A stretch of 64,000 nucleotides of DNA from Chamaesiphon minutus PCC 6605 (GTDB lineage Bacteria > Cyanobacteriota > Cyanobacteriia > Cyanobacteriales > Chamaesiphonaceae), in contig NC_019697.1 in assembly GCF_000317145.1 (NCBI RefSeq), forward strand, positions 5,282,886 through 5,346,885, given 5' to 3'. Below are positions 25,790 through 35,211 of the stretch, in pieces; the stretch's first letter is position 1, and each line of letters begins with the position of its first letter. Below the pieces are notes generated by a model. That model was not told the origin of the DNA and did not search any database. It was given only the letters and a program-made list of their open reading frames with translations. The position numbers and the translations under genes were made by a program.

Positions 25790-26623
25790 TTATTGTTTGA
25801 CAATTTTATTTTGCAACCAACCCATTGCCGTATCGAGCAATAAACCAACCGCACCGATCCAAACCAAAGCCAGAATTACTTCGCTGATGTAGTTATTTTG
25901 ATATGCTTCCCAGATAAAGAAACCAATCCCGACGATACCCGACATGACGATTTCAGCAGCAATAATTGCCAACCAAGCTAAACTGATCGCGACGCGCAAG
26001 CCAGTGAAAATATAAGGCAGTGCGGAAGGTAGCAGAATTTGGAAGAAGTATTTTTGCTTGGAAGCTTGGACAACTTTGGAAACGTTAATATAATCTTGAG
26101 GGATCTGTTTGACCCCAACTGCGGTATTGATTAAGATCGGCCAGACTGCGGTAATAAAGATTACAAACAGGGCAGCGGGTTCGTTTTTATTTAAGGCAGC
26201 GAGGGAAATTGGTACCCAAGCCAGAGGAGGAACTGTTCTTAAGAATAGGAACAAGGGATCGAGAGCTTTGGAGAGCATCTTACTGGTACCGATCGCAATT
26301 CCGAGCGAAATCCCGACGATCGCGGCTAATGTATAGCTGATGCCGACCCGTTGTAAGCTTGCCCAAGTCTGCCAGAACATTCCTTTATCGATGCCGCCGC
26401 GATCGTAAAAAGGATATTTTACTAATTCAAAAGTCCGCGCATCGGTAAACAGGCTCGAAGGGCCAGGTAAGAGGGTAATGCCCGAAGCTGATAGTAATTC
26501 CCAAGCACCCAAGAACGCAGCAATGGCGATCGCTGGTGGCAGGACATTGCTCTTGATAGTTTTGGCAGATATTTCCATATTGCCAATCCGAAATCCCGAT
26601 GACTTACGTACACTAGAGGCCAT
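25790..26623 (-). CDS. nrtB: nitrate/bicarbonate ABC transporter permease, NrtB/CmpB-type
   Basis: 277 aa binding-protein-dependent permease. About six to seven membrane segments are present, and the cytoplasmic EAA-like loop is DYINVSKVVQASKQKYFFQILLPSALPYIFTGLRVAI. The segment LFLFLRTVPPLAWVPISLAALNKNEPAALFVIF is typical of the NrtB/TauC/SsuC group. It follows nrtA by 81 bp. It forms the channel that works with the NrtC and NrtD ATPases. Confidence 0.88.
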   Translation of the reverse strand: MASSVRKSSGFRIGNMEISAKTIKSNVLPPAIAIAAFLGAWELLSASGITLLPGPSSLFTDARTFELVKYPFYDRGGIDKGMFWQTWASLQRVGISYTLAAIVGISLGIAIGTSKMLSKALDPLFLFLRTVPPLAWVPISLAALNKNEPAALFVIFITAVWPILINTAVGVKQIPQDYINVSKVVQASKQKYFFQILLPSALPYIFTGLRVAISLAWLAIIAAEIVMSGIVGIGFFIWEAYQNNYISEVILALVWIGAVGLLLDTAMGWLQNKIVKQ

Positions 26624-26704
26624 AATGCTGCTCCAAAATAAACTAAATTAAAACTAATCGATTGAAAAACAGAATCGAAGAAAACCAATTAATTATTAAT
26701 TAAT

Positions 26705-28054
26705 TTATGCCTTCAAATTTTTGATTTTTAAGCTATCTAAATAAGCTTTCGGCTTTTCGGGGTTGAACTCGGCACCGTCGAAGAATTTTTCGATGCCGCG
26801 AGAAGTAGATGGGGGGATATCTGCGCTGGCAATTCCCAGTTCTTGAGCAGCCTCTCGCCAATACTTCTCACCACTCACCGCATTAATAATCCGATCTGCT
26901 TCGCCCAACGCACCTTGAGGTAAAAATCCCCACCGGACGCTTTCGGTTAAGAACCAGAGATCGTGACTCTTATAGGGATAAGAAACGTTGCCGCGAGCAT
27001 CTTTCCAATAGCGAATGGCTAATTTCTCATCCTTAACTGTTTTGCGATCGGCACCAAGGATGTACTCACCTACATACGGGCCAATTAATAGATCGCTGGG
27101 CACGTTAAAGTATTTGCGCTGGGCTAAAATAGCCGCCATTTCTGCTCTATTTTTCGGATCGTCGCACCACATTTGGGCTTCCATAATGCCTTTGAGAATT
27201 GCTTTAGCGGCTTTGGGATGTTTTCTGACCCAATCTTCCCGCATAGCAAAGTATTCTTCAGGGTGCGCTGGCCAAATTTGGGCGGTTAAAACTGCCAGAA
27301 ATCCGTACTTGCGACGATCTCGTAAAATCCGCGACGGCCAAGGATCTCCCGTACTAAATCCATCCATCGAACCAGTTCGCATACTGGCGACGGTTTGCGC
27401 TGCGGGTACGGCAATCAGATCGATATCTTTATTGGGATCGATGCCACCTGCTGCCAGCCAATAGCGAATCCAAAAATCCTGATTGACGCGGGGGAAGGTG
27501 TAGGCAGCTTTGAAGGGCTTACCGTCAGCCTTCATATCTCTCACATATTCGGCTGCGCCCGATACATCTAAACCAAAGCCTTTACCAGCATGTTGGGTGG
27601 AGATAGCAATCCCATTACCTTGGGTGCTCAACTGCGCCAGCGACAACATTGGAATTTTGCGATTTCCCTTGGTAATAATCCCTTCCGAAATCAACTGCGG
27701 CATGGGCATCTGCCATTGTCCGCCATCAATCCCACCGTTAGAGGAGCCGATCTCAATATTATCTCGCGCCGAACCCCAAGAAGCTTGTTTCGATACGTCC
27801 ACATCCGTCATGCCGTGGCGAGCGAAAAAACCTTTTTCCCTAGCAATAATTAATGGTGCTGATTCAGCGATCGCAATATAGCCCAGCTTAACGGCTGTCG
27901 TCTCCGGTGTAGTTGCCGAACTTAGAGTCAGTGCTTGTGCTTTGGGAGATAAGGCGTCTGGGGAAGGTGGGTTGATGGCGCAACCTTTGAGCAGAGTTGC
28001 GCCACCAGCGGCACCAGCCGCCAGCAAAAAGTGCCGACGTGAGAGATGTTGCAT
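26705..28054 (-). CDS. nrtA: nitrate/bicarbonate ABC transporter substrate-binding lipoprotein, NrtA/CmpA-type
   Basis: 449 aa. The N-terminus has a Tat-like [10 protein letters not shown] and a lipobox LLKGC (Cys25). Ligand-region motifs [54 protein letters not shown] and [11 protein letters not shown] are NrtA-like. The [12 protein letters not shown] stretch has Pro where I recall Lys in nitrate-binding NrtA (IWKNHPEE), a CmpA-like feature. Nitrate versus bicarbonate is therefore open. It is the first gene of a four-gene operon that faces the divergent CmpR-type regulator. Confidence 0.8.
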   Translation of the reverse strand: MQHLSRRHFLLAAGAAGGATLLKGCAINPPSPDALSPKAQALTLSSATTPETTAVKLGYIAIAESAPLIIAREKGFFARHGMTDVDVSKQASWGSARDNIEIGSSNGGIDGGQWQMPMPQLISEGIITKGNRKIPMLSLAQLSTQGNGIAISTQHAGKGFGLDVSGAAEYVRDMKADGKPFKAAYTFPRVNQDFWIRYWLAAGGIDPNKDIDLIAVPAAQTVASMRTGSMDGFSTGDPWPSRILRDRRKYGFLAVLTAQIWPAHPEEYFAMREDWVRKHPKAAKAILKGIMEAQMWCDDPKNRAEMAAILAQRKYFNVPSDLLIGPYVGEYILGADRKTVKDEKLAIRYWKDARGNVSYPYKSHDLWFLTESVRWGFLPQGALGEADRIINAVSGEKYWREAAQELGIASADIPPSTSRGIEKFFDGAEFNPEKPKAYLDSLKIKNLKA

Positions 28055-28114
28055 GAGTTTTTAAGTGGGTATCTAAAAGTTGAGGAGATTTTAGAGCGAT
28101 CGTCGAAATTGAAA

Positions 28115-28154
28115 AAATCAATGATTTACATAAACACCATAGAAAAAATCATTG
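28115..28154. promoter_or_regulatory. inverted-repeat operator candidates in the nrtA/lysR intergenic region
   Basis: AAATCAATGATTT (28115-28127) is nearly palindromic, and CAATGATTT (28119-28127) pairs exactly with AAATCATTG (28146-28154). They lie 60-100 bp upstream of nrtA, a typical position for a LysR or NtcA-type activator. I see no GTA-N8-TAC NtcA consensus in 28055-28330. Confidence 0.45.
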
Positions 28155-28384
28155 CATAATTTTATTGCGTTTGTCAATACATCGCGGCAAGATAAATCTA
28201 GCGGATATACAGAGCGAGATCCAGCAGTCCCAGTCATTGCAAGGCAAGGAATTGTTATGCCCCTTTTCAGGTCCCTCTTTAGGCCGTGAGCTTATAGAAT
28301 AAATAATTGTTAATTCGGGGATCGATAGACTAAGTCTATGTGCTTAGTCAATTGCAGTCGATTTTAGAATAGGCAAATTAAATT

Positions 28385-28398
28385 TTAAGTGATATAAT
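28385..28398 (+). promoter_or_regulatory. TTA-N7-TAA motif overlapping a -10 box (TATAAT) of the lysR gene
   Basis: TTA-AGTGATA-TAA at 28385-28397 matches the TTA-N7/8-TAA core reported for CmpR, and TATAAT at 28393-28398 overlaps it. This would suit autorepression of the lysR gene. The motif is short and could be chance. Confidence 0.35.
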
Positions 28399-28491
28399 AA
28401 TAGAAAGTGTCTATTTAAAGAGGGCGATTACCGCTAAAACATTGAAAAAAGAGGGTAGAGGGTAGTAATGGACGGGACGCAAGCGTCCTCC

Positions 28492-28543
28492 AACTCCCTA
28501 CTCCCTACTCCCTACTCCCTACTCCCTACTCCCTACTCCCTAC
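28492..28543. repeat. CTACTCC heptanucleotide tandem repeat
   Basis: About seven copies of CTACTCC run without interruption, ending 18 bp before the lysR GTG start. It lies in the 5' leader of that gene. Confidence 0.8.
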
Positions 28544-28561
28544 CTATCCCGCCACACAATT

Positions 28562-29485
28562 GTGAAACAAGCCACAATCCATCAGTTACATGTGTTAGAG
28601 GCGATTGCGCGGCACAATAGTTTCACCCGTGCTGCCGAAGAATTGAACCTCACACAGCCGACAGTATCCCAACAAATGAAGCAACTGACTAAAATTGTTG
28701 GGATACCTTTAGTAGAACAATTAGGTAAACGCTTTTATCTGACAGAAGCAGGTAAAGAAGTGCTTGCCGCCAGTCAAGAAATTTCGGGTCGCCTCGAATT
28801 ACTCGAAAACAGTCTGAATGAATTAAAAGGTTTAGAAAAAGGCCACTTGAGCCTAGCCACGACGACGACAGCTAAGTACTTCGTACCGAGACTGCTGGGT
28901 ACCTTCAAACGACAGCATCCAGCCATCGAGCTGAGTCTCAATATTACCAATCAAGCCCAAGTACTCGATCGACTCGCTCACAATCAAGACGATCTGTATT
29001 TTACGGGCAGACCGCCCAAAGAACTTGATATCGAATTGCGCCCCATCTTACCCAATCCCTTAGTTGTAGTCGCTCCTATCAATCATCCGCTCGCCCGCGA
29101 GCAAAAAACGATTTCGCTCAAGCGATTGGCTCAAGAGCCATTTATTATGCGCGAATCTGGCTCTGGGACTCGTGCCATCGTCGAACAATTTTTCGCCGAC
29201 AATCGTCTGGAAATAAAGACCGTGATGGAAATGAGCAGCAATGAAGCGATCAAACAAGGGATTGTTGGCGGTTTGGGGCTATCGATATTATCCTTGCACT
29301 GCCTATCGTTAGCAGTGCCGGGTGGCCCTTTAACTTATCTAAATGTTGAAGGTTTTCCCATTCAACAGCAGTGGTACGTAATTTATCCTTCCGGCAAACA
29401 GTTATCCCTTGCCGCTCAAACATTCCTGGATTTTTTACTCGATGAAGGTAAAGCCATCGTCGAAGGTAGGTTAGACCATTCGTGA
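28562..29485 (+). CDS. cmpR: LysR family regulator, CmpR/CbbR-type
   Basis: 307 aa with GTG start at 28562. The N-terminal helix-turn-helix is HQLHVLEAIARHNSFTRAAEELNLTQPTVSQQMKQL, closely resembling cyanobacterial CmpR/RbcR rather than NtcB. The effector domain begins at about residue 90 (GHLSLATTTTAKYFVPRLLG). CmpR activates bicarbonate transport genes in low CO2. The gene is divergent from the nrt/cmp operon, the standard place for cmpR. Its start follows the heptamer tract, so the RBS is not clear. Confidence 0.8.
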   Translation: MKQATIHQLHVLEAIARHNSFTRAAEELNLTQPTVSQQMKQLTKIVGIPLVEQLGKRFYLTEAGKEVLAASQEISGRLELLENSLNELKGLEKGHLSLATTTTAKYFVPRLLGTFKRQHPAIELSLNITNQAQVLDRLAHNQDDLYFTGRPPKELDIELRPILPNPLVVVAPINHPLAREQKTISLKRLAQEPFIMRESGSGTRAIVEQFFADNRLEIKTVMEMSSNEAIKQGIVGGLGLSILSLHCLSLAVPGGPLTYLNVEGFPIQQQWYVIYPSGKQLSLAAQTFLDFLLDEGKAIVEGRLDHS

Positions 29486-29670
29486 CAAGTTAAGGCGCGA
29501 TCGCAATTGTCAAGCACGTTTGGCGATCCTTCGATCGACCGTTACATCAGATATTCAGAGATCGAATACATTAGCACTATCAATCGAGTTTTTTGATATA
29601 TAGTGAGACCGAACCAACAGCCACGCTATATATGGGTGTTGACATTCGATCGAAAACCTTAACTTGTCAC
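29482..29670. repeat. 14-bp inverted repeat spanning 189 bp downstream of cmpR
   Basis: GTGACAAGTTAAGG (29482-29495) and its exact complement (29657-29670) flank about 160 bp; GGTTAGAC occurs near both arms in direct orientation. It starts inside the last codons of the lysR gene. No transposase is present. The remaining 29671-30103 shows no gene. Confidence 0.5.
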
Positions 29671-30103
29671 AGATGAGGTTAGACGATCTTTCAAACTTGA
29701 GTGTTTTTAATCCGCAGCAGGCAATCGATCCGATTGCTATGTAGTTGAATCTGACTTTTCGATCGAGGCTAGATTGAATGCTTTTTTAAAGACCTCAACC
29801 TTGGTGATTGGGGTAAGCACAACACTAATCTGGATTATTCATTTGAGTCCTACCAATATATTGTTGGTGGGACTTATTTGGTTTAAATCTCAGTCATAGC
29901 AGCTAAATTTGAAAGACTGAAATAACCAACTGACATCGGTAATTTCAACTAAATCGATCGACGATCGCAAAAATCCGTAGATCTACTTACGTCGGTCACA
30001 GAGTGAGTGGGAATAATAGTTTCATCCACTAAATTTAAGATTTAACTTGATAGCGACAGGCCCAAAGTTGGATTTTGAGTTTTTAATTTTGAATTGCGAT
30101 GCG

Positions 30104-32029
30104 ATGGAGTTAAAACAGCAGGCTAAATTCGATCTATTAGTCCAGCAATTAGAACGATCGAGTAGTCATCGATCGACTACCAAATATCAACTGCGGGTAG
30201 CTGCATTAGCCGCCATTGGTTATGGATATATCGCGATCGTTTGTTTGAGCATATTTAGTAGTTTGTGGATGGTGAGATGGGCGATCGAAATCGCCCAAAA
30301 GCGACCGATTAGCCTCGATCCGAGTCAACTCTGGATTTTATTTGGGCTGGTGGCGATTGCGACTTTTTGGGTGCAATCTCCGTCACTGAGCGATCGCGAA
30401 ATCCATCGCGCTGAATTTCCCGAACTATTTGCGGTTATCGACGAACTTAGAGAGCGACTAAAAACTCCTAAAATTCATCATGTGGTAATTAATTACGACC
30501 ATAATGCCGCGATCTATCAAACACCACATTTCGGTTGGGGTGAATGGCATCGTAATTATTTACTCTTAGGCTTGCCATTACTTCAATCGCTTTCACCAGA
30601 ACAATTCAAGGCAACGTTAGCACATGAGTTGGGTCATTTGTCAAAAAATGACAGTAGCTTTACGGGCTATATTCTCCGCGTTAGACAGATGTGGGAAAAC
30701 CTCACAGCCGATAATAATTTATTTATTTTCCAGTGGTTCTTTCGCTGGTATGAGCCATTAATTAAGGCATATTCATTTGTCTCGATCCGCGATCGAGAGT
30801 ATGCCGCCGATGCGCTAGCACAACGCATGACTAGTCCCGAAATTGCCGCTAGCGATTTAATTCAAACTTATATTTATCAATATTATTTGCAAGAGTGCTT
30901 CACTCGTCAACTCGATCGTCAAGCACGGGAGCGAGAGACACCACCACCGGATGTAGTTACTCAAATGCTAGCGGCTTTGCGCCAACCGCTCGATCCGCAA
31001 GCAGCACAAATTTGGCTCGATTTTATCTTATCAGAGGCGACAGATACCGATGATACTCATCCGTGTTTGAGCGATCGATTAGCGGCTGTAGGCTATCCTA
31101 CCCCTAAATCCTGGACGCCTACACCCATCGAGCGAACGGCTGCGGAGTACTTTTTTGGCGATCGGTTGATGGATTTAGCTGTGGAGCAGGATTTGCGCTG
31201 GTACGAGCGTCATCAAGCTGAGTGGTGGCGACAATATCACCACGCACGATACCAACATGAATATTTAGCCACCGTGAATGTTAAAGCGACTACTACACCA
31301 TTAACATTGGCGGAAGCGACAATCCAAGCCAATCTAACTACAGAGTTACACGATACATCGTTAGCTTTGCCATTATGGCAAGAACTCTTAGCGCGAGATC
31401 CCAAACATGCTAATGCAAATTATCAAGTCGGTAAATTTCTTGTCAGTCGCGGACATATGAGCGGCTGTGTTTATTTAGAACAGGCGATCGCTTTAGATCC
31501 AGATTTAGCGATTTCTAGTTGTGAGGAATTATATAAATTTTATATTTACCAAGGCGATCTAGATTCCGCCAGAATCTATTTGGAGTGGCGACAACAGCAT
31601 TTACCCAAACAATGGCGATCGAGATTGGAACGCAATCTCCTGGAAACCGATCGATTCATCTCGCACGATCTCGAACCGGATTTAATTACAGAAATTTGTC
31701 AAAAGTTAGCTAATTATCCGGCGATCGATCGGGCATATTTAGTCTGTAAGCCGATGCAAATTTTTACCGATCGCTCTTTGTATATATTGAGTCTTAAAAT
31801 TGATAATTCTTCATCTAAGTCTGCTCGCCAGAGATCCAAAGCTCAATCGGAATCGGATGCTAAGGATTTATCGATCGAGATGTTATGCGATCGACTCCAA
31901 ATCGAGCTAAATTTTGGCAAACGCCTGGTAATTGCCACTTTCGATAGTCACAGATCTGATACTACTAACTATCGAGATTTAAAACTAAGCGAAAACATCC
32001 AGAAAATAGCTGGTGCTCGAATATTTTAA
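30104..32029 (+). CDS. M48 family peptidase with TPR-like C-terminal half
   Basis: 641 aa from the ATG at 30104 (an ORF from 30047 has an unlikely N-terminus). Two hydrophobic segments lie near residues 37-65 and 80-96. The zinc motif HELGHLSKNDSSF and downstream DREYAADALA (third ligand Glu) define an M48 (HtpX/Ste24-like) peptidase with the active site on the cytoplasmic side. The C-terminal half has tetratricopeptide-like helices (LALPLWQELLARDPKHANANYQVGKFL). Stand-alone; substrate unknown. The TPR tail may bind client proteins. Confidence 0.85.
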   Translation: MELKQQAKFDLLVQQLERSSSHRSTTKYQLRVAALAAIGYGYIAIVCLSIFSSLWMVRWAIEIAQKRPISLDPSQLWILFGLVAIATFWVQSPSLSDREIHRAEFPELFAVIDELRERLKTPKIHHVVINYDHNAAIYQTPHFGWGEWHRNYLLLGLPLLQSLSPEQFKATLAHELGHLSKNDSSFTGYILRVRQMWENLTADNNLFIFQWFFRWYEPLIKAYSFVSIRDREYAADALAQRMTSPEIAASDLIQTYIYQYYLQECFTRQLDRQARERETPPPDVVTQMLAALRQPLDPQAAQIWLDFILSEATDTDDTHPCLSDRLAAVGYPTPKSWTPTPIERTAAEYFFGDRLMDLAVEQDLRWYERHQAEWWRQYHHARYQHEYLATVNVKATTTPLTLAEATIQANLTTELHDTSLALPLWQELLARDPKHANANYQVGKFLVSRGHMSGCVYLEQAIALDPDLAISSCEELYKFYIYQGDLDSARIYLEWRQQHLPKQWRSRLERNLLETDRFISHDLEPDLITEICQKLANYPAIDRAYLVCKPMQIFTDRSLYILSLKIDNSSSKSARQRSKAQSESDAKDLSIEMLCDRLQIELNFGKRLVIATFDSHRSDTTNYRDLKLSENIQKIAGARIF

Positions 32030-32152
32030 CTTCAAGCCAATGTGCAACTGTTTAACATATAAATCGGTAATTCAAGATCGAATACTCACCACGAGTTTAA
32101 ATATCCGTACTTAAAAATCAATTCTCAATTCTCAATCTCAATTAATTAAATT

Positions 32153-32827
32153 ATGTCTAAGCCGCAGCCTAATTTTTTAAACCAATGGTTATCGATCCAA
32201 GTTGTTGGCTCGATTTTGCTCGCGATCGCGACTCAAGCGATCGTGACTTTATTAACAATACTTTTTCAGCTAGACAACTCGATCTCGATCTGTTTGCTGA
32301 GAGTATTAGCTTGTCTATTGAGCTTTACGATTCAGGGCTACTTGCAGTGGCGCGTACTCAAGCAATTTATTAAAACACTAAGTTATCGCTGGATACTTAC
32401 ATCGATGGCCATATTACCAATTAATATCTTAAACTGGGTATCGATCCATCTGGGAATTAAGTCATTGATATTAGACGAGGATGGTACCGTATTGATTATT
32501 TTAGCAGTTATTGGTGCCGTAATTGGCGGTATTGGCGGGCGGGTAGTTGGTAACTTGCAAAAATCTTTACTCAAACAAAGTCTCTACTGGCGATCTTTAT
32601 GGCTCGATTGGGATCGAGAACAGTTACTCGCTGGCGCACTTAGCGGTGTTGTGACATCGATAATTATTATCGGTTCGGTATTTTTATTTGGATGGAATTG
32701 GATCTCTTCACCGCTATCGGCATTTATTTGTTCGATCGGCTTGGCATCGATTTCGCAAGTTATGTACGGATTTATTGTCGGCGATACCATTCAAGATGTA
32801 TTCCAACAAGCTAAAATCTTAAAATAA
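32153..32827 (+). CDS. hypothetical membrane protein
   Basis: 224 aa with six hydrophobic segments: about residues 15-38, 43-62, 76-92, 104-124, 155-178 and 184-205. No domain is recognised. A glycine-rich segment (VIGAVIGGIGGRVVGNL) follows the fourth helix. It starts 123 bp after the M48 gene in the same direction and could share its transcript. Function unknown. Confidence 0.65.
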   Translation: MSKPQPNFLNQWLSIQVVGSILLAIATQAIVTLLTILFQLDNSISICLLRVLACLLSFTIQGYLQWRVLKQFIKTLSYRWILTSMAILPINILNWVSIHLGIKSLILDEDGTVLIILAVIGAVIGGIGGRVVGNLQKSLLKQSLYWRSLWLDWDREQLLAGALSGVVTSIIIIGSVFLFGWNWISSPLSAFICSIGLASISQVMYGFIVGDTIQDVFQQAKILK

Positions 32828-32842
32828 ATTTATCGATCGTCG

Positions 32843-33088
32843 CTACCTGAACCTGTAAATATTCATAGCGCGACTTGTCCGATCTGACGTAATATTTTTG
32901 TCGATCGATGATAAATATAGCGACTTCGTAAATCTGCCAATAAAGTAAAGATCTGTTGCGGTTAGCTGTGGTAGATTTTCTTGCCACTCTCTAAAAACGT
33001 CGGGTTCTTCATTTCTAGTTAAGTCAAATCTCCGCTCTGGTTCGATAATTGTGGTAATAGCTTCAATAATTGCAATAGATTGAGTCAC
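32843..33088 (-). pseudogene. truncated N-terminal remnant of a restriction endonuclease subunit R-like gene
   Basis: 81 aa. The first ~47 residues (MTQSIAIIEAITTIIEPERRFDLTRNEEPDVFREWQENLP) match the N-terminus I remember for cyanobacterial proteins annotated as restriction endonuclease subunit R, which are several hundred residues long. After QLTATDL the sequence departs into YFIGRFTK and ends. It is therefore a decayed fragment rather than a small gene. Confidence 0.5.
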
Positions 33089-33143
33089 TTTTTTTATTCT
33101 TAACAGGATATCTTTTGATATTTTAGAATCTGTAGTCTAATTA

Positions 33144-34376
33144 TTAATTCATCACTCTGAGCAGCTCTCTGGCAAATTCCAATGCCTCTGATGGTGTAGA
33201 GATCTCTCCATTAATTCTTGCTAGTTGAATTTCTGTCAATAGTTTACCGATTGTCGGTGAAGGGGGAATCTTTAAAAACTCCACCAGCTCGCGTCCGTTG
33301 ACTAGTGGCGTTGGATGTGCGACAAGATCTTGCGGATCGAGATAGCGATCGATAAGCGGAGCTAGACTCAATAACTCTACTCCAGCGGCAATTGCTAAAA
33401 CGATCGATAGCGGAAAATTATTATCTACAGCTTGAAACCAAAAATATTGCTCGGTTAAAGACATCGGTTTGCTTAATAATTGCGGTAAGTAAGTAATCAC
33501 CGTACTTGCTACCTGAATTTCTGCCGAGCTAAATGTCAGGCGCAACATTTGGGTAGTTGCGATCTGGAGATCTGAGGATAATAGCAGCATAAATCTACCG
33601 ATCGCGCGCCGCGAAATGGCAATTGTGTCCCGTAAAGGTCGATCGAGTTCGCGATCGAGTGCGGGATAATGTTGGCGGACTAATTCGCAAGCTCGATCGA
33701 ATTGACTTAATTTGGCGGCAAAATCTGCACCGATGGGTAATTCTAACCAGCCTATCAATAATTCATCTGCTACCATCGCCGCCAACCACTGACTGCTATT
33801 GGAAGTCAGCAATAAATATCGTAACTCTGCTAATACTCGTTCTGCGGCAACATTCGTCAATAAGGGCACCAACTCGCGAATCGCCTGACGAGTCTGCACT
33901 TCGATCGCGAAATTAAGCTGTGCCCCTTGACGATACGCTCTGAGCAGCCGCAAAGGATCGTCAATAAGATTATCCCTGCTGAGCATCCGAATCGTGCGCT
34001 GGTGGATATCCTGAGTGCCACAGAATGGATCGACAGTCATCCGTGTCTGAATGTCATAGGCGATCGCATTGAGCGTATAGTCGCGGCGCGCCAGATCGTT
34101 ATTAATACTTTCCCCGTCTTGTTGAGCAATATCTACCGTCATCCCCGGAAATACCACCCGCGCGATCTGACGTTCTGGATCTAGCAGCACAAACCCCGCT
34201 CGATACTCTGTGGCTAGCTTTCGCGCCAGATCTACCGCTCCCGTCGGTACCACCAAATCCAAATCTAATTCCGCCCGCACCCGCCCCAACAGCGCATCGC
34301 GAACTGCTCCACCAACTACGTAGACTGGCTTGGGCAATAAATCGAGGTTGAATGGTAGATTCTCTAAAAATTGCAT
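33144..34376 (-). CDS. cca: CCA tRNA nucleotidyltransferase / polyA polymerase family
   Basis: 410 aa class II nucleotidyltransferase. The head domain has VYVVGGAVRDALLGR and the catalytic LDLDLVV Asp residues, then LARRDYTLNAIAYD and DDPLRLLRAYRQGAQLNF (neck and body). It adds A or CCA to tRNA 3' ends. Some bacteria split this work between two related enzymes; the sequence alone cannot say if this one adds C residues too. Divergent from ycf34. Confidence 0.88.
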   Translation of the reverse strand: MQFLENLPFNLDLLPKPVYVVGGAVRDALLGRVRAELDLDLVVPTGAVDLARKLATEYRAGFVLLDPERQIARVVFPGMTVDIAQQDGESINNDLARRDYTLNAIAYDIQTRMTVDPFCGTQDIHQRTIRMLSRDNLIDDPLRLLRAYRQGAQLNFAIEVQTRQAIRELVPLLTNVAAERVLAELRYLLLTSNSSQWLAAMVADELLIGWLELPIGADFAAKLSQFDRACELVRQHYPALDRELDRPLRDTIAISRRAIGRFMLLLSSDLQIATTQMLRLTFSSAEIQVASTVITYLPQLLSKPMSLTEQYFWFQAVDNNFPLSIVLAIAAGVELLSLAPLIDRYLDPQDLVAHPTPLVNGRELVEFLKIPPSPTIGKLLTEIQLARINGEISTPSEALEFARELLRVMN

Positions 34377-34417
34377 AGAATACGAGATATAGGTTAGTCC
34401 CTAACCCCTAATATCTT

Positions 34418-34666
34418 ATGTGTATCTGTATCAATTGCGAGTACGTCGATCGCTGTACGACCTATCATGCAGTCGAAGAACAACACCAACAAGCTCATCT
34501 GACGGCTATGCCTACTTTTGAAGCTACCCAGCCGCAAATTAATGTCAATATCCGCACCCGCGATGAAGGTGTAGAGATGGAGTGGGATGTCGTCGGTTGT
34601 CTGAGCTTTACCAAAGATACTGGCAAATGGTCGCGGTTGCGTCCGGGAGAATTAATTCCTACTTGA
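34418..34666 (+). CDS. ycf34: Ycf34 family protein
   Basis: 82 aa. The N-terminal Cys cluster MCICINCEYVDRC (Cys2, 4, 7, 13) precedes TTYHAVEEQHQQAHL, a signature of Ycf34, conserved in cyanobacteria and red-lineage plastids. It binds an iron-sulfur cluster and influences photosynthetic electron flow. The start is 42 bp from the divergent cca start. Confidence 0.9.
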   Translation: MCICINCEYVDRCTTYHAVEEQHQQAHLTAMPTFEATQPQINVNIRTRDEGVEMEWDVVGCLSFTKDTGKWSRLRPGELIPT

Positions 34667-34714
34667 TAGACGGTAGAGAGTAGTTGGAATAAAGCCGCTC
34701 GATTCGATACTCGG

Positions 34715-35149
34715 TTATTGCTGTTGGCTAATTTTGGCAATTCTGCCTTCGACTAGATCGTAAGTTAATTCTAGTCGGAGGTATTCGGGTGGTAGATGCG
34801 CCAATCTTTCCGCCCATTCGATCGCAACGATGCCTAGTTCGTACTCTAGTCCCAGCCAATAGGATTCTAAATACAAATCGTCAACCTCTGCCGATGTCAA
34901 ACGGTAAAGATCGAGATGATAGAGCGGTACGCGCCCACTAAAATACTCATTGATAATCGTAAACGTCGGACTGACGATCGAGTCTGTAATCCCCAACCCG
35001 TGAGCGATCCCCTTCACTAGGGTAGTTTTACCACTACCCAAATCTCCCGTCAATAACAACACGCTACCCGCTGTCAAAGACTTACCTAAATCCATACCCA
35101 GCATCTGAGTCGCACGTTCATCTGGTAAGTTGACAATCCGATCGATCAT
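34715..35149 (-). CDS. tsaE: tRNA threonylcarbamoyladenosine biosynthesis ATPase TsaE
   Basis: 144 aa. Walker A is LTGDLGSGKTTLVKGIAHGLG, followed by VSPTFTIINEY and the YHLDLYRL motif, all typical of TsaE (YjeE). It energises the TsaBDE complex in t6A37 synthesis. It follows the YvcK-like gene (same strand, 63 bp) and is convergent with ycf34. Confidence 0.92.
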   Translation of the reverse strand: MIDRIVNLPDERATQMLGMDLGKSLTAGSVLLLTGDLGSGKTTLVKGIAHGLGITDSIVSPTFTIINEYFSGRVPLYHLDLYRLTSAEVDDLYLESYWLGLEYELGIVAIEWAERLAHLPPEYLRLELTYDLVEGRIAKISQQQ

Positions 35150-35211
35150 ATATCAATGCAAGTACTAACACCCCAATTATCAATTATCAATTATTAATGA
35201 TCGATTAAAGC

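Noticed and set aside
25666-25854. 62-aa ORF between nrtB and nrtC
   Set aside because: It reads through the hairpin repeat and into the nrtB end; no independent support.
28055-28330. NtcA site in the nrtA upstream region
   Set aside because: I searched by eye for GTA-N8-TAC and found no match on either strand.
29496-30103. non-coding RNA gene downstream of cmpR
   Set aside because: Beyond the inverted repeat I see no stable conserved structure or promoter-terminator pair.
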